Assembly (NCBI RefSeq): GCF_018860365.1
Contig: NZ_JAHKPO010000022.1
Location: forward strand, 1 to 64,000
Direction: 5' to 3'
Origin: Arenibacter algicola
GTDB lineage: Bacteria; Bacteroidota; Bacteroidia; Flavobacteriales; Flavobacteriaceae
Length of the DNA stretch: 64,000 nt
Below the pieces are notes generated by a model that saw only the letters and a list, made by a program, of their open reading frames with translations, did not search any database and was not told the DNA's origin. Of the stretch, positions 27,582 through 36,638 are shown piece by piece; position 1 is the stretch's first letter; every line of letters begins with the position of its first letter. The position numbers were made by a program, and so were the translations under genes.

Positions 27582-28019
27582 ATGAATCGGGCATTAAAAA
27601 AATATATACTTCTTCTCTGTATCCTTTTAATAAATGGATTCAACACTATTTATGCCCATTCAAATCTTGAAGTAGACCCTTTCTTTTCAATTTTAAATTT
27701 AGCAGCTTCTGAAAGCTCTCCTTGCGAGGTTGAGGAAGAATTAGCCCCTATTGTTTTTGCGGATACTTCTGTATTTGAAGTTCAAAAACCACTCGTGGCG
27801 GAAGTTGCGGATATCGAGGAGGAGGAAGAGGAGAGCGATGAAATTGTTTTTTCTTCTGGAACAGATTTGAATTATAGCGGACTGGCAACTGGTATTTTAC
27901 ACGCCCAAATGTTGGAGACTCTGTCTTCCGATCTTGAAAATGACTCCGCTTACCTTAATGCCCACGCTTTTACCACTCCATATAAGCGGTATATTAAATT
28001 TCAAGTTTTCAGAATTTAG
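27582..28019 (+). CDS. Small acidic secreted protein preceding the RND operon, unknown function
   Basis: A 145-residue protein with a clear signal peptide (KKYILLLCILLINGFNTIYA). The mature part is acidic, with an EEEEEESDE run near residues 78-86, and one Cys. The end (TTPYKRYIKFQVFRI) switches to basic and aromatic, like a terminal beta strand. No family is recognised. It lies 154 bp before the RND adaptor gene on the same strand, but a strong terminator stands between them. The acidic run could bind cations, but this is only composition. Confidence 0.6.
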   Translation: MNRALKKYILLLCILLINGFNTIYAHSNLEVDPFFSILNLAASESSPCEVEEELAPIVFADTSVFEVQKPLVAEVADIEEEEEESDEIVFSSGTDLNYSGLATGILHAQMLETLSSDLENDSAYLNAHAFTTPYKRYIKFQVFRI

Positions 28020-28028
28020 GAAATCTAG

Positions 28029-28067
28029 ACAGGACCTTATTTCATTAAGGCCTGTTCCCCCTTTTTT
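28029..28067 (+). terminator. Rho-independent terminator after the acidic protein gene
   Basis: ACAGG-a-CCTTA (28029-28039) pairs with TAAGG-CCTGT (28046-28055) with one bulged A, followed by CCCC and six T. It starts 10 bases after the stop codon, so most transcripts should end before the RND genes. Confidence 0.85.
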
Positions 28068-28173
28068 AATACTGTTTTCAATCAAAAATGAGTAAGTCCT
28101 ATACTATTATAAATGGACTTGCCAAGCATTTTATTTGCTAAAAACCAATTATTCATTTAAATAAATTAAAATT

Positions 28174-29256
28174 ATGAGGAAGTCCCCCATGATTATTGGC
28201 GTGTGTATACTATTGAGCCAATTAAGCTGTAATTCCGAAAAACATGAAAAACGAGAGGAAACCAAATATCTCGTGACCAGTCCAATAAAGAAAGATACCG
28301 CGGTTGTTAAAGACTATGTCTGCCAAATACATAGCATTAGAAATATTGAGGTCCGTGCTTTGGAAAAGGGCTACTTACAAGAAATCTCGGTGGATGAAGG
28401 TCAATCCGTAAAAAAAGGCCAACAAATGTTCCACATTATGCCAAATGTTTATGAGGCGGAATTTCAAAAAGCCACGGCAGAAGCAAGGGTGGCCGAAATA
28501 GAATATGATAACACTAAATTATTGGCCGATGGCAATGTGGTTTCTGCAAATGAGCTGGCCATGGCAAAGGCTAATTTTGAAAAGGCCAAGGCGGAAGTGA
28601 TGCTTGCCGAGACCCATCTTGGGTTTACTAATATCAAGGCTCCGTTTGATGGTATTATGGACCACCTTCATGTTAGGGAAGGTAGTCTTTTGGATGAAGG
28701 GGAATTGTTGACCACCTTGTCCGACAACAGTAAAATGTGGGTCTATTTCAATGTTCCTGAGGCGGAGTATCTGGACTATATTACTAATGTTGATAGAAAC
28801 AGTAAGCAAGAGGTAGGCCTTTTGATGGCCAACAATAAGCGTTTTAATCAGACAGGGGTTGTTGAAACCATTGAAGGAGAATTTAGCCATGAGACCGGTA
28901 ACATTGCTTTTAGGGCAACTTTTGACAACTCCGATCGCATATTGAGACATGGGGAAACAGGTAGCATAATTATGCAGGTGCCCTATACGAACGCCCTCAT
29001 CATTCCACAAAAAGCCACCTTTGAGGTTTTGGATAAAAAATATGTTTTTGTAGTTGATGACAAGGATGTTATTCGACAGAAGGAAATAGCTATTGCCGGG
29101 GAACTACCTAATCTTTTTATCATAGAAAAGGGACTTTCCGAGAAAGATAGAATAATACTGGACGGCATTCGTATGGTAAAGGACGGGGACCATATCGAAA
29201 CCGAATTTATTGAGCCTAAATCGGTTATAAACAACTTGTCTCTTTACGCCGAGTAA
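28174..29256 (+). CDS. RND efflux periplasmic adaptor (membrane fusion lipoprotein)
   Basis: A 360-residue HlyD/AcrA-type adaptor anchored as a lipoprotein (QLSC, Cys19). The order is: lipoyl half-motif RALEKGYLQEISVDEGQSVKKGQ (about 62-84), a short alpha-hairpin rich in Ala/Glu/Lys (about 95-145), second lipoyl half (KAPFDGIMDHLHVREGSLL), beta-barrel and membrane-proximal domains. It should bridge the inner-membrane pump and the outer-membrane factor encoded next. The gap to the pump gene is 128 bp. Confidence 0.92.
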   Translation: MRKSPMIIGVCILLSQLSCNSEKHEKREETKYLVTSPIKKDTAVVKDYVCQIHSIRNIEVRALEKGYLQEISVDEGQSVKKGQQMFHIMPNVYEAEFQKATAEARVAEIEYDNTKLLADGNVVSANELAMAKANFEKAKAEVMLAETHLGFTNIKAPFDGIMDHLHVREGSLLDEGELLTTLSDNSKMWVYFNVPEAEYLDYITNVDRNSKQEVGLLMANNKRFNQTGVVETIEGEFSHETGNIAFRATFDNSDRILRHGETGSIIMQVPYTNALIIPQKATFEVLDKKYVFVVDDKDVIRQKEIAIAGELPNLFIIEKGLSEKDRIILDGIRMVKDGDHIETEFIEPKSVINNLSLYAE

Positions 29257-29384
29257 GTAAAACTTATAGGAAATTTAAAAATTAATTGCTCAAAGCATGG
29301 ATTGTTTTCCCCTTCTAGATGTAAGGAGGACAATTAAAATTCCATGGGCAATTAAATTTTATACCTAACCTAATTTCACAAAAG

Positions 29385-32300
29385 ATGTTCAAAAAATTTA
29401 TAAAAAGACCGGTATTGGCCATAGTCATATCAGTCATGATCGTTTTTACTGGCCTTTTGGCCATTAAACAATTACCCATTTCGCAATTCCCCGAAATTGC
29501 ACCTACTACCGTTAACATATTTATAGCGTACCCAGGTGCAAGCGCAGATGTATTGGTGAATTCCACGCTAATACCTTTGGAAACTGCCATTAACGGTGTT
29601 CAGGGAATGCGCTATCTGGCGTCCGATGCCACCAGTGCCGGTGAAGGCACCCTGCGTGTTATTTTTGAGCCGGGAACGGATCCCAATACGGCAGTAGTAA
29701 TGGTAAAGACAAGGGTAGATCAGGTAATGCCGAACCTACCGGAATTGGTGCAAAAGGAAGGAGTAATTATAACTCCCGTACAACCCAGTATGTTGATGTA
29801 CGTAAACCTGTTTGCCGAAGACGAGCATAACGATGAGAAGTTTCTATACAATTATGCCTATACCAAAATAATACCCGAAATACAACGTATCAACGGTATT
29901 GCCAGTGCGCAGATATTGGGTAGTAGAAAGTACGCCATGCGGGTGTGGTTAAAACCGGATCGTATGCGTGCCTACAATGTATCTGCCGAAGAAATCATGG
30001 AGGCCATGCAGGACCAGAGTATAATAGCCAGACCAGGGAGGATCGGGCAAAGTTCCGGAATTAAATCCCAGTCTTTGGAATATGTGCTTACCTACGTAGG
30101 GCGTTACAATCAACCGGAACAGTACAAGGATATTATAGTTCGCGCCAATGCGGAGGGAGAGACCATTACCTTGGGCGATTTGGCCGATGTAGAACTTGGA
30201 AGCGAGTTCTTCGATATTTATTCCAATTTGGATGGTCGCCCATCAGCATCCATTATCTTAAAACAGACTTTGGGCAGTAACGGTAAGGATGTTATTGACG
30301 AGGTTAAATCAAAATTACTGGAGCTTAAAGAAGACCTTCCTCCCGGATTGGATTATAAGATCAGCTATGACGTTGCCAACTTTTTGGATGCCTCAATCGA
30401 ACAGGTACTACATACCCTTCGTGATGCCTTTATTTTGGTTGCCATAGTTGTTTTCCTTTTCTTGGGCGATTGGCGTTCTACTCTGATCCCTATCATCGCG
30501 GTGCCGGTATCATTGATCGGTGCTTTTTTCGTAATGCAGCTCTTCGGGCTGTCCATTAACCTTATTACTTTATTCGCCTTGGTACTTGCTATTGGTATCG
30601 TTGTGGATAATGCCATCGTTGTGGTGGAGGCGGTTCACGTAAAAATGGAGGAGGAGAATCTAACGCCCTATAAGGCCTCAACAGAGGTATTAAGTGAGAT
30701 TGGAGGGGCAATTATTGCCATTACCTTGGTGATGGTATCCGTATTTATTCCTATTTCCTTTATGACCGGTCCGGTGGGGGTGTTTTACCGACAGTTTTCG
30801 ATTACCATGGCCGGGTCCATCGTAATATCAGCCGTTGTAGCCCTTACCCTTACCCCGGTATTATGTGCTATAATGCTAAAGAACAATCATGGGAAGCCCA
30901 AAAGGAAATCGCCCGTGGATAAGTTTATTGCCTGGTTCAATAAGGGTTTTGAACGCCTTACGGGAACCTATGTAAAACTATTGGATAAAATCGTAACCAG
31001 AAGGATCGTCACCTTTGGTATCCTATTAGCTTTTTGCGCGGGGATATTTTTTACGAACGAATCGCTTCCGGCAGGATTTATTCCCAATGAGGATCAAGGG
31101 ATGATATATGCCATTATACAGACGCCACCAGGAGCTACTTTGGAAAGGACCAATGATGTTGCCCGAAAATTACAGCAGATCTGTGAAGAAATGGATGGGG
31201 TTGAATCTGTTTCCTCATTGGCCGGTTATGAGATTATGACCGAAGGGCGTGGATCCAATGCCGGAACTTGCTTGATCAATTTGAAACCATGGTCCGAGCG
31301 TCATCATTCCGTACATGAGATTATGGAGGAATTGGAAGAGGAAACCCAAAATCTGGGGGCTAGGATAGAATATTTTGAGCCGCCGGCGGTGCCTGGTTTT
31401 GGTTCTTCGGGCGGATTTTCCATGCGTTTGTTGGATAAGACCAACTCTACGGATTATCATGGTTTTGGAAAGATAAACGATGATTTTATGGATGCTTTGG
31501 CCAAAAGGGAAGAATTAACAGGATTATTCTCTTTTTTCTCGGCCAACTATCCCCAATACGAACTTAAAATCAATAATAAGATTGCCATGCAAAAAGGGGT
31601 TTCTATAGGTAAGGCTATGGAAAACCTGAATATTTTGATCGGGAGTACCTATGAACAGGGCTTTATACTGTTCGGAAGGTTCTTTAAGGTCTACACCCAG
31701 TCGGCCCCTGAGTATAGGGCACTTCCATCGGATTTGGAAAAATTGTTCGTAAAAAATGAAGAAGGGGAAATGGTGCCGTATTCTGCCTTTATGACTATGG
31801 AAAAGCGTTTGGGCCCCAATGAGATTACCCGCTACAATTTGTATAATTCGGCCACGATCAATGGACTTCCTGCACCTGGGTACACTACTGGGGATGCTAT
31901 CAACGCTATTAAAGAGGTGGCTGCCCAAACCCTGCCCAGAGGCTACGATATTGCTTGGGAAGGGCTTTCGTTCGATGAGGCCAAAAGAGGAAACGAATCC
32001 CTTTATATTTTTATCATTGTATTGATATTTGTGTATTTCGTACTGGCGGCCCAATATGAGAGCTTTTTATTGCCTTTTGCCGTTATTCTTTCGTTGCCCG
32101 TTGGTGTTTTCGGTTCTTTTGCGTTATTGAAAATGATGGGCTTGGCCAATGATGTTTATGCCCAGATAGGGGTAATTATGCTGGTTGGTCTATTGGGCAA
32201 GAACGCGGTACTTATTGTGGAGTTCGCCGTTCAAAAACATAGGCAGGGCGCCACAATTCTTGAAGCGGCCATAGAAGGTTCCCGTGCCCGTTTCAGACCT

Positions 32301-32630
32301 ATTTTAATGACTTCATTCGCGTTTATCGCTGGTTTGATTCCCCTGGTCGTGGCTACCGGAGCTGGAGCCATTGGAAACAGGACCATCGGTGGGTCGGCCT
32401 TGGGCGGAATGCTCATAGGTACACTATTCGGGGTGTTGGTTATACCAGGACTTTATTACATTTTTGGCAGTATGGCAGAAGGAAGGAATCTGATCAAAGA
32501 TGAGGCCAGTGAACCTTTTTCCGAAGAATTAATGCGTACCAGTGAGGGAGAAAGTAGGACTAGGGCCAAACTGAGGGAGATTACAAAACTTTTGAAAAAA
32601 CTAACCAAAGGAAAAGATGATGAAAAATAA
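29385..32630 (+). CDS. RND multidrug efflux pump (HAE-1 type)
   Basis: A 1081-residue inner-membrane proton antiporter, slightly longer than AcrB. It starts directly with the first helix region MFKKFIKRPVLAIV and has the two large periplasmic loops and twelve helices of the family. The helix-4 proton relay reads GIVVDNAIVVVE: Asp408 is present, but the neighbour corresponding to the second Asp of AcrB is Asn409. The helix-10 Lys is kept (LLGKNAVLIVEFA). The C-terminal 50 residues are a charged cytoplasmic tail. HAE-1 similarity predicts export of drugs or other amphiphiles rather than metals. Its 3' end overlaps the next gene by 14 bases. Confidence 0.94.
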   Translation: MFKKFIKRPVLAIVISVMIVFTGLLAIKQLPISQFPEIAPTTVNIFIAYPGASADVLVNSTLIPLETAINGVQGMRYLASDATSAGEGTLRVIFEPGTDPNTAVVMVKTRVDQVMPNLPELVQKEGVIITPVQPSMLMYVNLFAEDEHNDEKFLYNYAYTKIIPEIQRINGIASAQILGSRKYAMRVWLKPDRMRAYNVSAEEIMEAMQDQSIIARPGRIGQSSGIKSQSLEYVLTYVGRYNQPEQYKDIIVRANAEGETITLGDLADVELGSEFFDIYSNLDGRPSASIILKQTLGSNGKDVIDEVKSKLLELKEDLPPGLDYKISYDVANFLDASIEQVLHTLRDAFILVAIVVFLFLGDWRSTLIPIIAVPVSLIGAFFVMQLFGLSINLITLFALVLAIGIVVDNAIVVVEAVHVKMEEENLTPYKASTEVLSEIGGAIIAITLVMVSVFIPISFMTGPVGVFYRQFSITMAGSIVISAVVALTLTPVLCAIMLKNNHGKPKRKSPVDKFIAWFNKGFERLTGTYVKLLDKIVTRRIVTFGILLAFCAGIFFTNESLPAGFIPNEDQGMIYAIIQTPPGATLERTNDVARKLQQICEEMDGVESVSSLAGYEIMTEGRGSNAGTCLINLKPWSERHHSVHEIMEELEEETQNLGARIEYFEPPAVPGFGSSGGFSMRLLDKTNSTDYHGFGKINDDFMDALAKREELTGLFSFFSANYPQYELKINNKIAMQKGVSIGKAMENLNILIGSTYEQGFILFGRFFKVYTQSAPEYRALPSDLEKLFVKNEEGEMVPYSAFMTMEKRLGPNEITRYNLYNSATINGLPAPGYTTGDAINAIKEVAAQTLPRGYDIAWEGLSFDEAKRGNESLYIFIIVLIFVYFVLAAQYESFLLPFAVILSLPVGVFGSFALLKMMGLANDVYAQIGVIMLVGLLGKNAVLIVEFAVQKHRQGATILEAAIEGSRARFRPILMTSFAFIAGLIPLVVATGAGAIGNRTIGGSALGGMLIGTLFGVLVIPGLYYIFGSMAEGRNLIKDEASEPFSEELMRTSEGESRTRAKLREITKLLKKLTKGKDDEK

Positions 32631-34074
32631 GAGAATGTTAACCATTAAAAGGATCAGGGTGTATGGGTTGGCTTTAATTGCTGTTGTAGCCGTATATTCC
32701 TGTGTTCCTTCAAAAACGCTGTTGGAAGAAAACTCAGAGGTGCCAGATCGGTACCAAAATCAATTGGAAGACAGTTTGAACAGTGCTAGTATCCAGTGGA
32801 AGGAATTTTTTTCAGATCCCCAGCTAAGTGCGTTGATAGATACGGCCTTGGTAAGGAATCAGGAACTGAATATTATACTTCAACAAGTGGAGATGGCCAA
32901 TAATGAGATCAGGACCAGAAAAGGCGAATATCTGCCCTCTGTCAATATTCAGGCCGGAGCTGAAGTGGAAAAAGTGGGTGCTTATACCAGAAATGGTGCA
33001 GTGGAGGAGCATCTTGAAATTCGAGAGGGGGAGGAGTTCCCGGAACCTCTATCCAATTTTATGGTAGGAGCTTACGCTTCTTGGGAGGTGGATGTTTGGA
33101 AAAAGCTGCGAAATTCCAAAAAGGCTGCTGTTTTCGAATATCTCTCCTCTATTGAGGGAAAGAATTTTATGGTGACCAATCTGGTTTCCGAGGTAGCCGC
33201 TTCCTATTACGAGCTAGTGGCTTTGGATAGTCAGTTGGCAATTATTGAAGAAAACTTGGCCATTCAAACAAATGCCCTTGCCATGGTGAAGCTTCAGAAA
33301 ACAGCGGCGAGGGCAACGGAGCTGGCCGTTCGAAGGTTTGAGGCAGAGGTGCTAAAGAATCAAAGTCAAAAATACGGCATACAACAGCAGATCGTAGAAA
33401 CTGAGAATAAGATTAATTTTTTAATCGGTAGGTCGCCACAGCCTATTTTGAGGAATTCCGAAGGTTTTATAGATAAAGAGATTGCTGCCGTTAATCCTGG
33501 CATACCATCCCAATTGTTGCAGAACCGACCGGATATAAGGCAGGCAGAATATGAACTGGCTGCGGCCAAGTTGGATGTTAAAGTGGCCAAGGCCAATTTC
33601 TACCCTTCCCTAGGGATAAAGGCAGGTGTTGGATTGGAGGCCTTTAAACCGAAATTTCTAACTAGTACACCACAATCTTTGTTGTATAACGTAGTGGGGG
33701 ATGTAGTGGCCCCGTTAATCAATAGAAATGCAATTAAGGCAGCTTATGGCAATGCCAACGCTAGGCAAATACAGGCAGTGTATGAGTATGAAAAGGCTAT
33801 TTTAAATGCGTATATCGAGGTAGCAAATCAATTGTCAAATATTGATAATCTAAACAAGAGTTACGAATTAAAGGAGGGACAGGTACAAGCACTAAATGAG
33901 TCCATTGATATCTCTATAAGACTTTTTCAGTCGGCCAGGGCAGACTATATGGAGGTACTTTTGACCCAGCGGGATGCCCTCGAATCCAGTGAGGAACTTG
34001 TAGAGACCAAAAAGGACCAAATGTTGGCCAAGGTAGGTATGTATAGGTCCTTGGGAGGAGGTTGGGATAGATAA
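32617..34074 (+). CDS. Outer-membrane efflux lipoprotein (TolC/NodT family)
   Basis: A 485-residue outer-membrane factor. The signal peptide ends in VYSC (Cys29), giving the lipid anchor typical of the OprM/NodT branch. Two repeated TolC-type units follow, each with long Ala/Gln/Glu-rich helices (LALIAV is only signal; LNIILQQVEMANNEIRTRKG and PDIRQAEYELAAAKLDVKVA mark repeat starts). The ATG lies inside the end of the pump gene, so translation is probably coupled. With the adaptor and pump it completes a tripartite system. Confidence 0.92.
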   Translation: MMKNKRMLTIKRIRVYGLALIAVVAVYSCVPSKTLLEENSEVPDRYQNQLEDSLNSASIQWKEFFSDPQLSALIDTALVRNQELNIILQQVEMANNEIRTRKGEYLPSVNIQAGAEVEKVGAYTRNGAVEEHLEIREGEEFPEPLSNFMVGAYASWEVDVWKKLRNSKKAAVFEYLSSIEGKNFMVTNLVSEVAASYYELVALDSQLAIIEENLAIQTNALAMVKLQKTAARATELAVRRFEAEVLKNQSQKYGIQQQIVETENKINFLIGRSPQPILRNSEGFIDKEIAAVNPGIPSQLLQNRPDIRQAEYELAAAKLDVKVAKANFYPSLGIKAGVGLEAFKPKFLTSTPQSLLYNVVGDVVAPLINRNAIKAAYGNANARQIQAVYEYEKAILNAYIEVANQLSNIDNLNKSYELKEGQVQALNESIDISIRLFQSARADYMEVLLTQRDALESSEELVETKKDQMLAKVGMYRSLGGGWDR

Positions 34075-34105
34075 AGCTTATCCAAGGGTTGCCAATTATT
34101 TTGAA

Positions 34106-34148
34106 GGAAAGCCATTTTACATTCGTGTAGAATGGCTTTTCCTATTTT
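34106..34148 (+). terminator. Terminator of the RND operon
   Basis: GGAAAGCCATT pairs with AATGGCTTTTCC (about 34106-34116 and 34131-34142) around a ttcg-containing top. The sequence after it is T-rich (tatttt). It follows the last stop codon by about 30 bases. Confidence 0.75.
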
Positions 34149-34276
34149 AAGGCTGATAAGACTTTTGGATTAAGTCCAAAATGAAGGGGCGCCTCAAATT
34201 TATTTGAGGATTATCCATAAACCTTATATATTTATTGTTCCCTATATTAGTAGCTTTATTAAAACCATCCAATTAT

Positions 34277-35887
34277 ATGAAAGTATTACCATTATTTTCC
34301 CTTGTTGCTCTTTGTCTAATATCAGTGTACAGTTGCGCTGAGAAAGAGGGGAAGAAGCCACAGAAACCCAATTTCCTGTTTATCATGTCCGATGATCATG
34401 CCTATCAGGCTATTAGTGCCTATAGCGATCATTTGATCCAAACCCCAAATATAGACCGTTTGGCCAAAGAAGGTATGTTGTTCAGAAATGCCAGTGTTAC
34501 CAATTCTATCTGCGCACCTTCACGAGCCACCATTCTTACCGGGAAACATACCCACATTAATGGAAAAATAGACAATCACAATCCTTTCGATACTACTCAG
34601 GTTACCTTTCCGCAGATCTTTCAAAAGGCGGGTTACCAAACAGCCATGTTTGGGAAACTACATTTTGGGAACAATCCCAAGGGCGTGGACGAATTTATGA
34701 TCCTTCCTGGGCAGGGACATTATATTAACCCGGATTTTATCACCCAAAAGGGAGATACCACTATTACCGGTTATGTAACGGATATTATTACGGACATGAG
34801 TTTGGAATGGTTGGATAAAAAACGGGATCCCAACAAGCCTTTCTTTTTAATGTATCTCCATAAGGCACCGCACAGACCATGGTGGCCAAGGGCGGATAAA
34901 TTTAAGGAGTACACCCAAAAAACCTTTCCGCTACCAGAAACTTTATTTGACGATTACTCCAACAGGGGTACTGCTGCCAAAACTGCCGAAATGAATCTTT
35001 TATATCATATGGAGTATAGCCATGATAGCAAGATTTGGCCAGAAACCATAGAGGATATGGGCAATGTAGTACCTGTAGTACAAAATACCCAAGCCAATAT
35101 TTATAACGAATTTAATCGTGCCAACGAAGCACAAAAGCAAGAATACAAGCCCATTATCGATGCTATTAATGAAGATTTTAGGGAAAAATGGCCTTCCATG
35201 ACAGATAAGGAAAAAATGACTTGGAAATACCAGAGGTATATGCAGGACTATTTGGGAAGTATTTCCTCCGTAGACGACAATGTGGGAAGGGTATTGGATT
35301 ATTTGGATAACAATGGCCTAGCCGAAAATACCATAGTAATCTACACCTCGGATCAAGGTTTTTATTTAGGGGAGCATGGTTGGTTCGACAAGCGTTTTAT
35401 TTACGATGAGTCCTTTAAAACTCCATTGTTGATCCGTTGGCCCAATGAAATAAAACCGGGAACTACCGAGGAAGAAATGGTACAGAATCTGGATTTTGCC
35501 CAGACGTTTTTGGAGGCGGCACAAATCACAGCGCCGGAGGATATGCAGGGTGAAAGTTTAATGCCATTGTTAAAAGGTAAATCGGCCGAATGGAACCGCG
35601 AAGCTGTTTATTACCACTATTATGAATATCCCAGTGTGCATATGGTAAAACGCCACTATGGCATAGTGACCAAGGAATACAAACTTGCCCATTTCTATTA
35701 TGACGTGGACGAATGGGAATTATATGATCGCAAGAAAGATCCCAAGGAATTGAACAATGTTTATGATGACCCGGCTTATGCAGAGATTGTGAAGGAACTG
35801 AAGGAAAAACTGGCCCAACTTAGGATAAAGTATAAGGATTCCAAAGAACTGGATGATAAGTATATTGAACAATCCAAGAAGTACTAA
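34277..35887 (+). CDS. Type I sulfatase lipoprotein (CAPSR)
   Basis: 536 residues from the ATG at 34277; the frame is open back to a TTG at 34235, but the lipoprotein signal begins at MKVLPLFS. Lipobox VYSC puts Cys20 at the mature end. Metal-binding Asp39-Asp40 lie in IMSDDH. The formylglycine motif CAPSR (79-83) is complete and is followed by TILTGK. YTSDQGFYLGEHG supplies the other metal ligands. Features such as HKAPHRPW and RFIYDESFKTPLL resemble sulfatases acting on sulfated amino sugars or uronic-acid polymers (GlcNAc-6-sulfatase-like branch), but the true substrate may be algal. It opens the polysaccharide locus and converges on the sulfatase gene at 36639. Confidence 0.9.
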   Translation: MKVLPLFSLVALCLISVYSCAEKEGKKPQKPNFLFIMSDDHAYQAISAYSDHLIQTPNIDRLAKEGMLFRNASVTNSICAPSRATILTGKHTHINGKIDNHNPFDTTQVTFPQIFQKAGYQTAMFGKLHFGNNPKGVDEFMILPGQGHYINPDFITQKGDTTITGYVTDIITDMSLEWLDKKRDPNKPFFLMYLHKAPHRPWWPRADKFKEYTQKTFPLPETLFDDYSNRGTAAKTAEMNLLYHMEYSHDSKIWPETIEDMGNVVPVVQNTQANIYNEFNRANEAQKQEYKPIIDAINEDFREKWPSMTDKEKMTWKYQRYMQDYLGSISSVDDNVGRVLDYLDNNGLAENTIVIYTSDQGFYLGEHGWFDKRFIYDESFKTPLLIRWPNEIKPGTTEEEMVQNLDFAQTFLEAAQITAPEDMQGESLMPLLKGKSAEWNREAVYYHYYEYPSVHMVKRHYGIVTKEYKLAHFYYDVDEWELYDRKKDPKELNNVYDDPAYAEIVKELKEKLAQLRIKYKDSKELDDKYIEQSKKY

Positions 35888-35914
35888 AGGATTTCATTAT
35901 AATAAATAGGTGTC

Positions 35915-35948
35915 AAAAAAAAAGCGGGTATTATGCCCGCTTTTTTTT
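35915..35948. terminator. Bidirectional terminator
   Basis: GCGGG (35924-35928) pairs with CCCGC (35936-35940). Nine A precede and eight T follow the stem, so the hairpin works on either strand. It lies 27 bases after the sulfatase stop codon. Confidence 0.88.
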
Positions 35949-36255
35949 GTTGGATTTTTATCCAATGGGGACCTATTGCTGGAGTTTAAATTTGTAGTAC
36001 GAGCCAACCTTAGTCGGCAAACAGGCTTTTCCAAGGGAAGCAGCGTATTATTAGCGGTAATTAAATTGAAAAGTCTATATGGATGACTAAAACACCGATA
36101 ACAATAACTCCTTTCCCTAGTTAGGGAAGGTCGCTTCGAAAAAGGAGAAGTGGGAAGGGGTAGGAAGCACAAACCTTTCGGTAGAATGGCACAAATATGC
36201 TAACGCGAGTGTTTCCTCATTCCGTCCATTAGGGCAGGCACCTGTCGTTTCAGTG

Positions 36256-36301
36256 GTCACTTCGACAGAGTCCCTTTTTTCGGGACGACGAGAAGTCGCA
36301 C
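36256..36301 (+). repeat. REP-like stem-loop element, copy 1
   Basis: Starts GTCACTTCGA and ends GAGAAGTCGCAC. The outer ACTTC / GAAGT can pair, and an inner hairpin GTCCC / GGGAC (36270-36274, 36282-36286) sits between. Confidence 0.7.
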
Positions 36302-36388
36302 AAGTAAGGTTTTAGTGAAGGTTTATTTGATCCCCTAGTTTGTAGAGTAGTATAGAGCACAGTTGATGTTTTTGATTGAGCTACTAGT

Positions 36389-36424
36389 GCGATTTCTCCT
36401 CCCTCTGGTCGATCGAAATGACCG
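36389..36424 (-). repeat. REP-like stem-loop element, copy 2 (inverted)
   Basis: On the minus strand it runs from GTCATTTCGA to GAGAAATCGCAC. It has the same ends as copies 1 and 3 with C-to-T and G-to-A changes that keep the ATTTC / GAAAT pairing. Confidence 0.65.
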
Positions 36425-36489
36425 GGATGGTCACCGCGACGGGGGGAGAAGCTGGAAGGGGTAAGAAGCCCTTGCTCGCGACAGCAGGA

Positions 36490-36535
36490 GTCACTTCGAA
36501 ATGAGGTGCTTTTCGCACCGATTGAGAAGTCGCAC
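36490..36535 (+). repeat. REP-like stem-loop element, copy 3
   Basis: Starts GTCACTTCGA and ends GAGAAGTCGCAC as copy 1, but its inner hairpin has different bases, GGTGC / GCACC (36505-36509, 36515-36519). Pairing is kept although sequence is not. Confidence 0.7.
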
Positions 36536-36638
36536 TAGCTGGGTTTTTAATATTGGCATTTATAGAATTGGTAGTTCCAAGTTAAAACCTAAAAGCCCTA
36601 TCAAACCTAGAATCTATACTAAGCTATTTTTAAGAATT

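Larger units (their letters stand above)
35949..36638. repeat. Intergenic region packed with REP-like repeats
   Basis: A 690-bp gap between convergent sulfatase genes. It contains a palindrome at 36111-36130 (CTTTCCCTA / TAGGGAAGG), a 25-base direct repeat (36144-36168 and 36447-36471, 22 matches), and three or four copies of a GTCACTTCGA...GAGAAGTCGCAC element listed separately. No protein is encoded with any support. Confidence 0.7.

Noticed and set aside
35897-36172. 91-codon minus-strand frame within the repeat-rich gap
   Set aside because: It runs through the terminator and palindromic repeats, and the translation has no protein-like features.
36000-36540. Possible CRISPR array from repeated short motifs
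   Set aside because: Repeats are not evenly spaced, occur in both orientations and no cas gene is nearby; they fit REP-like elements.
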